NCBI GenBank assembly: GCA_016214265.1
Contig: JACROU010000006.1
Coordinates: 1 to 46,227, forward strand
Source of the DNA: Candidatus Omnitrophota bacterium
GTDB taxonomy: Bacteria; Omnitrophota; Omnitrophia; Omnitrophales; JACROU01
DNA length: 46,227 nucleotides
Direction: 5' to 3'
The position numbers were made by a program, and so were the translations under genes. Below the pieces are notes generated by a model, which saw only the letters and a program-made list of their open reading frames with translations, was not told the DNA's origin and did not search any database. Of the stretch, positions 45,741 through 46,227 are shown one piece after another. Every line of letters begins with the position of its first letter. Position 1 is the stretch's first letter.

Positions 45741-46227
45741 TTAAACTTTGACCTTCTCTAATTTGCTTTTTTCGGAATTTTTGAATGTGACTTCTCTTTT
45801 GCTCAAGTAAATGGCAAATCCGAGCAAGAGCGCCATCGCAATAACGATAACGGATCTAACCTGAAATGAAATATCTCTGACAGCAATTGGAGCAATCAGA
45901 ATCGCTACCAGGTTCATCACCTTGATCAGAGGATTCAACGCTGGACCGGCCGTATCTTTGAAAGGATCCCCTACAGTGTCGCAAATCACGCCGGCTTTGT
46001 GAGCCTCGGAGCCTTTGCCGCCAAGCAGACCTTCTTCAATACGTTTTTTTCCATTATCCCAAGCACCGCCTGCATTCGCGAGGAAAACAGCCATCAGCTG
46101 ACCACTCAAAATGGCTCCAGCCAAATAGCCTCCGAGAGCAGCAGCGCCTGAAAGCGGCTGCGTGTAGCCGAGCGCAAAGACCACAAGAATCGGAGTGCAA
46201 ATACCCAGAATGGCTGGCGCGATCAAT
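45741..46227 (-). CDS. hppA: Membrane-bound pyrophosphatase (ion-pumping), C-terminal part (cut by window edge)
   Basis: The last ~161 residues of a membrane pyrophosphatase that couples PPi hydrolysis to pumping of H+ or Na+. [14 protein letters not shown] and [37 protein letters not shown] are family hallmarks and hold the second PPi/Mg site. The K+-dependence residue and ion-specificity residues lie upstream, off the window, so Na+ versus H+ cannot be told. The C-terminus adds a Lys-rich tail after the last membrane helix (about 130-142). It ends 49 bp before the phosphoesterase gene. Confidence 0.95.
   Translation of the reverse strand, partial: LIAPAILGICTPILVVFALGYTQPLSGAAALGGYLAGAILSGQLMAVFLANAGGAWDNGKKRIEEGLLGGKGSEAHKAGVICDTVGDPFKDTAGPALNPLIKVMNLVAILIAPIAVRDISFQVRSVIVIAMALLLGFAIYLSKREVTFKNSEKSKLEKVKV

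Overview
The window is a dense stretch of chromosome from a Gram-negative (diderm) bacterium. It encodes a FadL-type outer-membrane transporter, a second beta-barrel porin, and the MreBCD-PBP2-RodA rod-shape machinery. Menaquinone is made by the futalosine route rather than the classical Men route, and the right edge holds the end of a membrane pyrophosphatase gene. Together these fit an anaerobic or microaerophilic uncultured lineage such as Omnitrophota or another PVC-related or deltaproteobacterial-type group. That placement is an inference; no rRNA is present to confirm it.

Layout, left to right. (1) 1-4538 is a small accessory cluster: a GH3-type acyl-adenylating/amide-forming enzyme (cut by the left edge), an enolase-superfamily enzyme, and, divergently, an alpha/beta-hydrolase fused to an SDR epimerase/reductase (broken by one in-frame TAA) followed by a methyltransferase. 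It ends at a 17-bp-stem, REP-like palindrome. (2) 4582-14657, all minus strand: two small coiled-coil/membrane proteins, aroA, then mreB-mreC-mreD-mrdA-rodA, fadL and an SDR. (3) 14801-15583, plus strand: a membrane-anchored SurA-N-like protein whose 3' end overlaps nrdR. (4) 15540-27559, minus strand: a long, tightly coupled operon tRNA-Glu, purB, purC, purS, purQ, purL, purF, purM, purD, a TsaC-phosphatase fusion, rpiB, glyA (internally deleted) and nrdR. Most junctions are 4-base ATGA overlaps. (5) 27656-38319, minus strand: ubiD, ubiA, ubiX, mqnE, mqnA, mqnC, ubiE/menG (menaquinone), then ridA, a CPBP protease and three glycosyltransferases. (6) 38378-41648: a TPR lipoprotein-like or periplasmic protein, a coiled-coil protein and a coiled-coil porin. 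(7) 41761-46227, minus strand: rpsU, xerD, ligA, a metallophosphoesterase and the 3' part of hppA.

How the parts work together: the purine operon makes IMP precursors and is linked to one-carbon supply (glyA), ribose phosphate (rpiB), tRNA modification (TsaC) and control of dNTP synthesis (nrdR). The mqn genes convert chorismate and an adenosine-derived unit toward menaquinone, though mqnB and mqnD are not here. The mre genes with PBP2 and RodA elongate the wall.

The most unusual observations are the candidate N-acyl-amino-acid or related pathway at the left edge, the single stop codon inside the SDR signature, the glyA deletion that removes the PLP lysine, a perfect 28-bp palindrome inserted in frame in purL, the tRNA-Glu gene at the head of the purine operon, the TsaC-LMW-PTP fusion with ywl-like synteny, and two promoters placed so close to the start codon that the mRNAs should be nearly leaderless. 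No CRISPR array, insertion sequence with a transposase, prophage or rRNA gene was seen.
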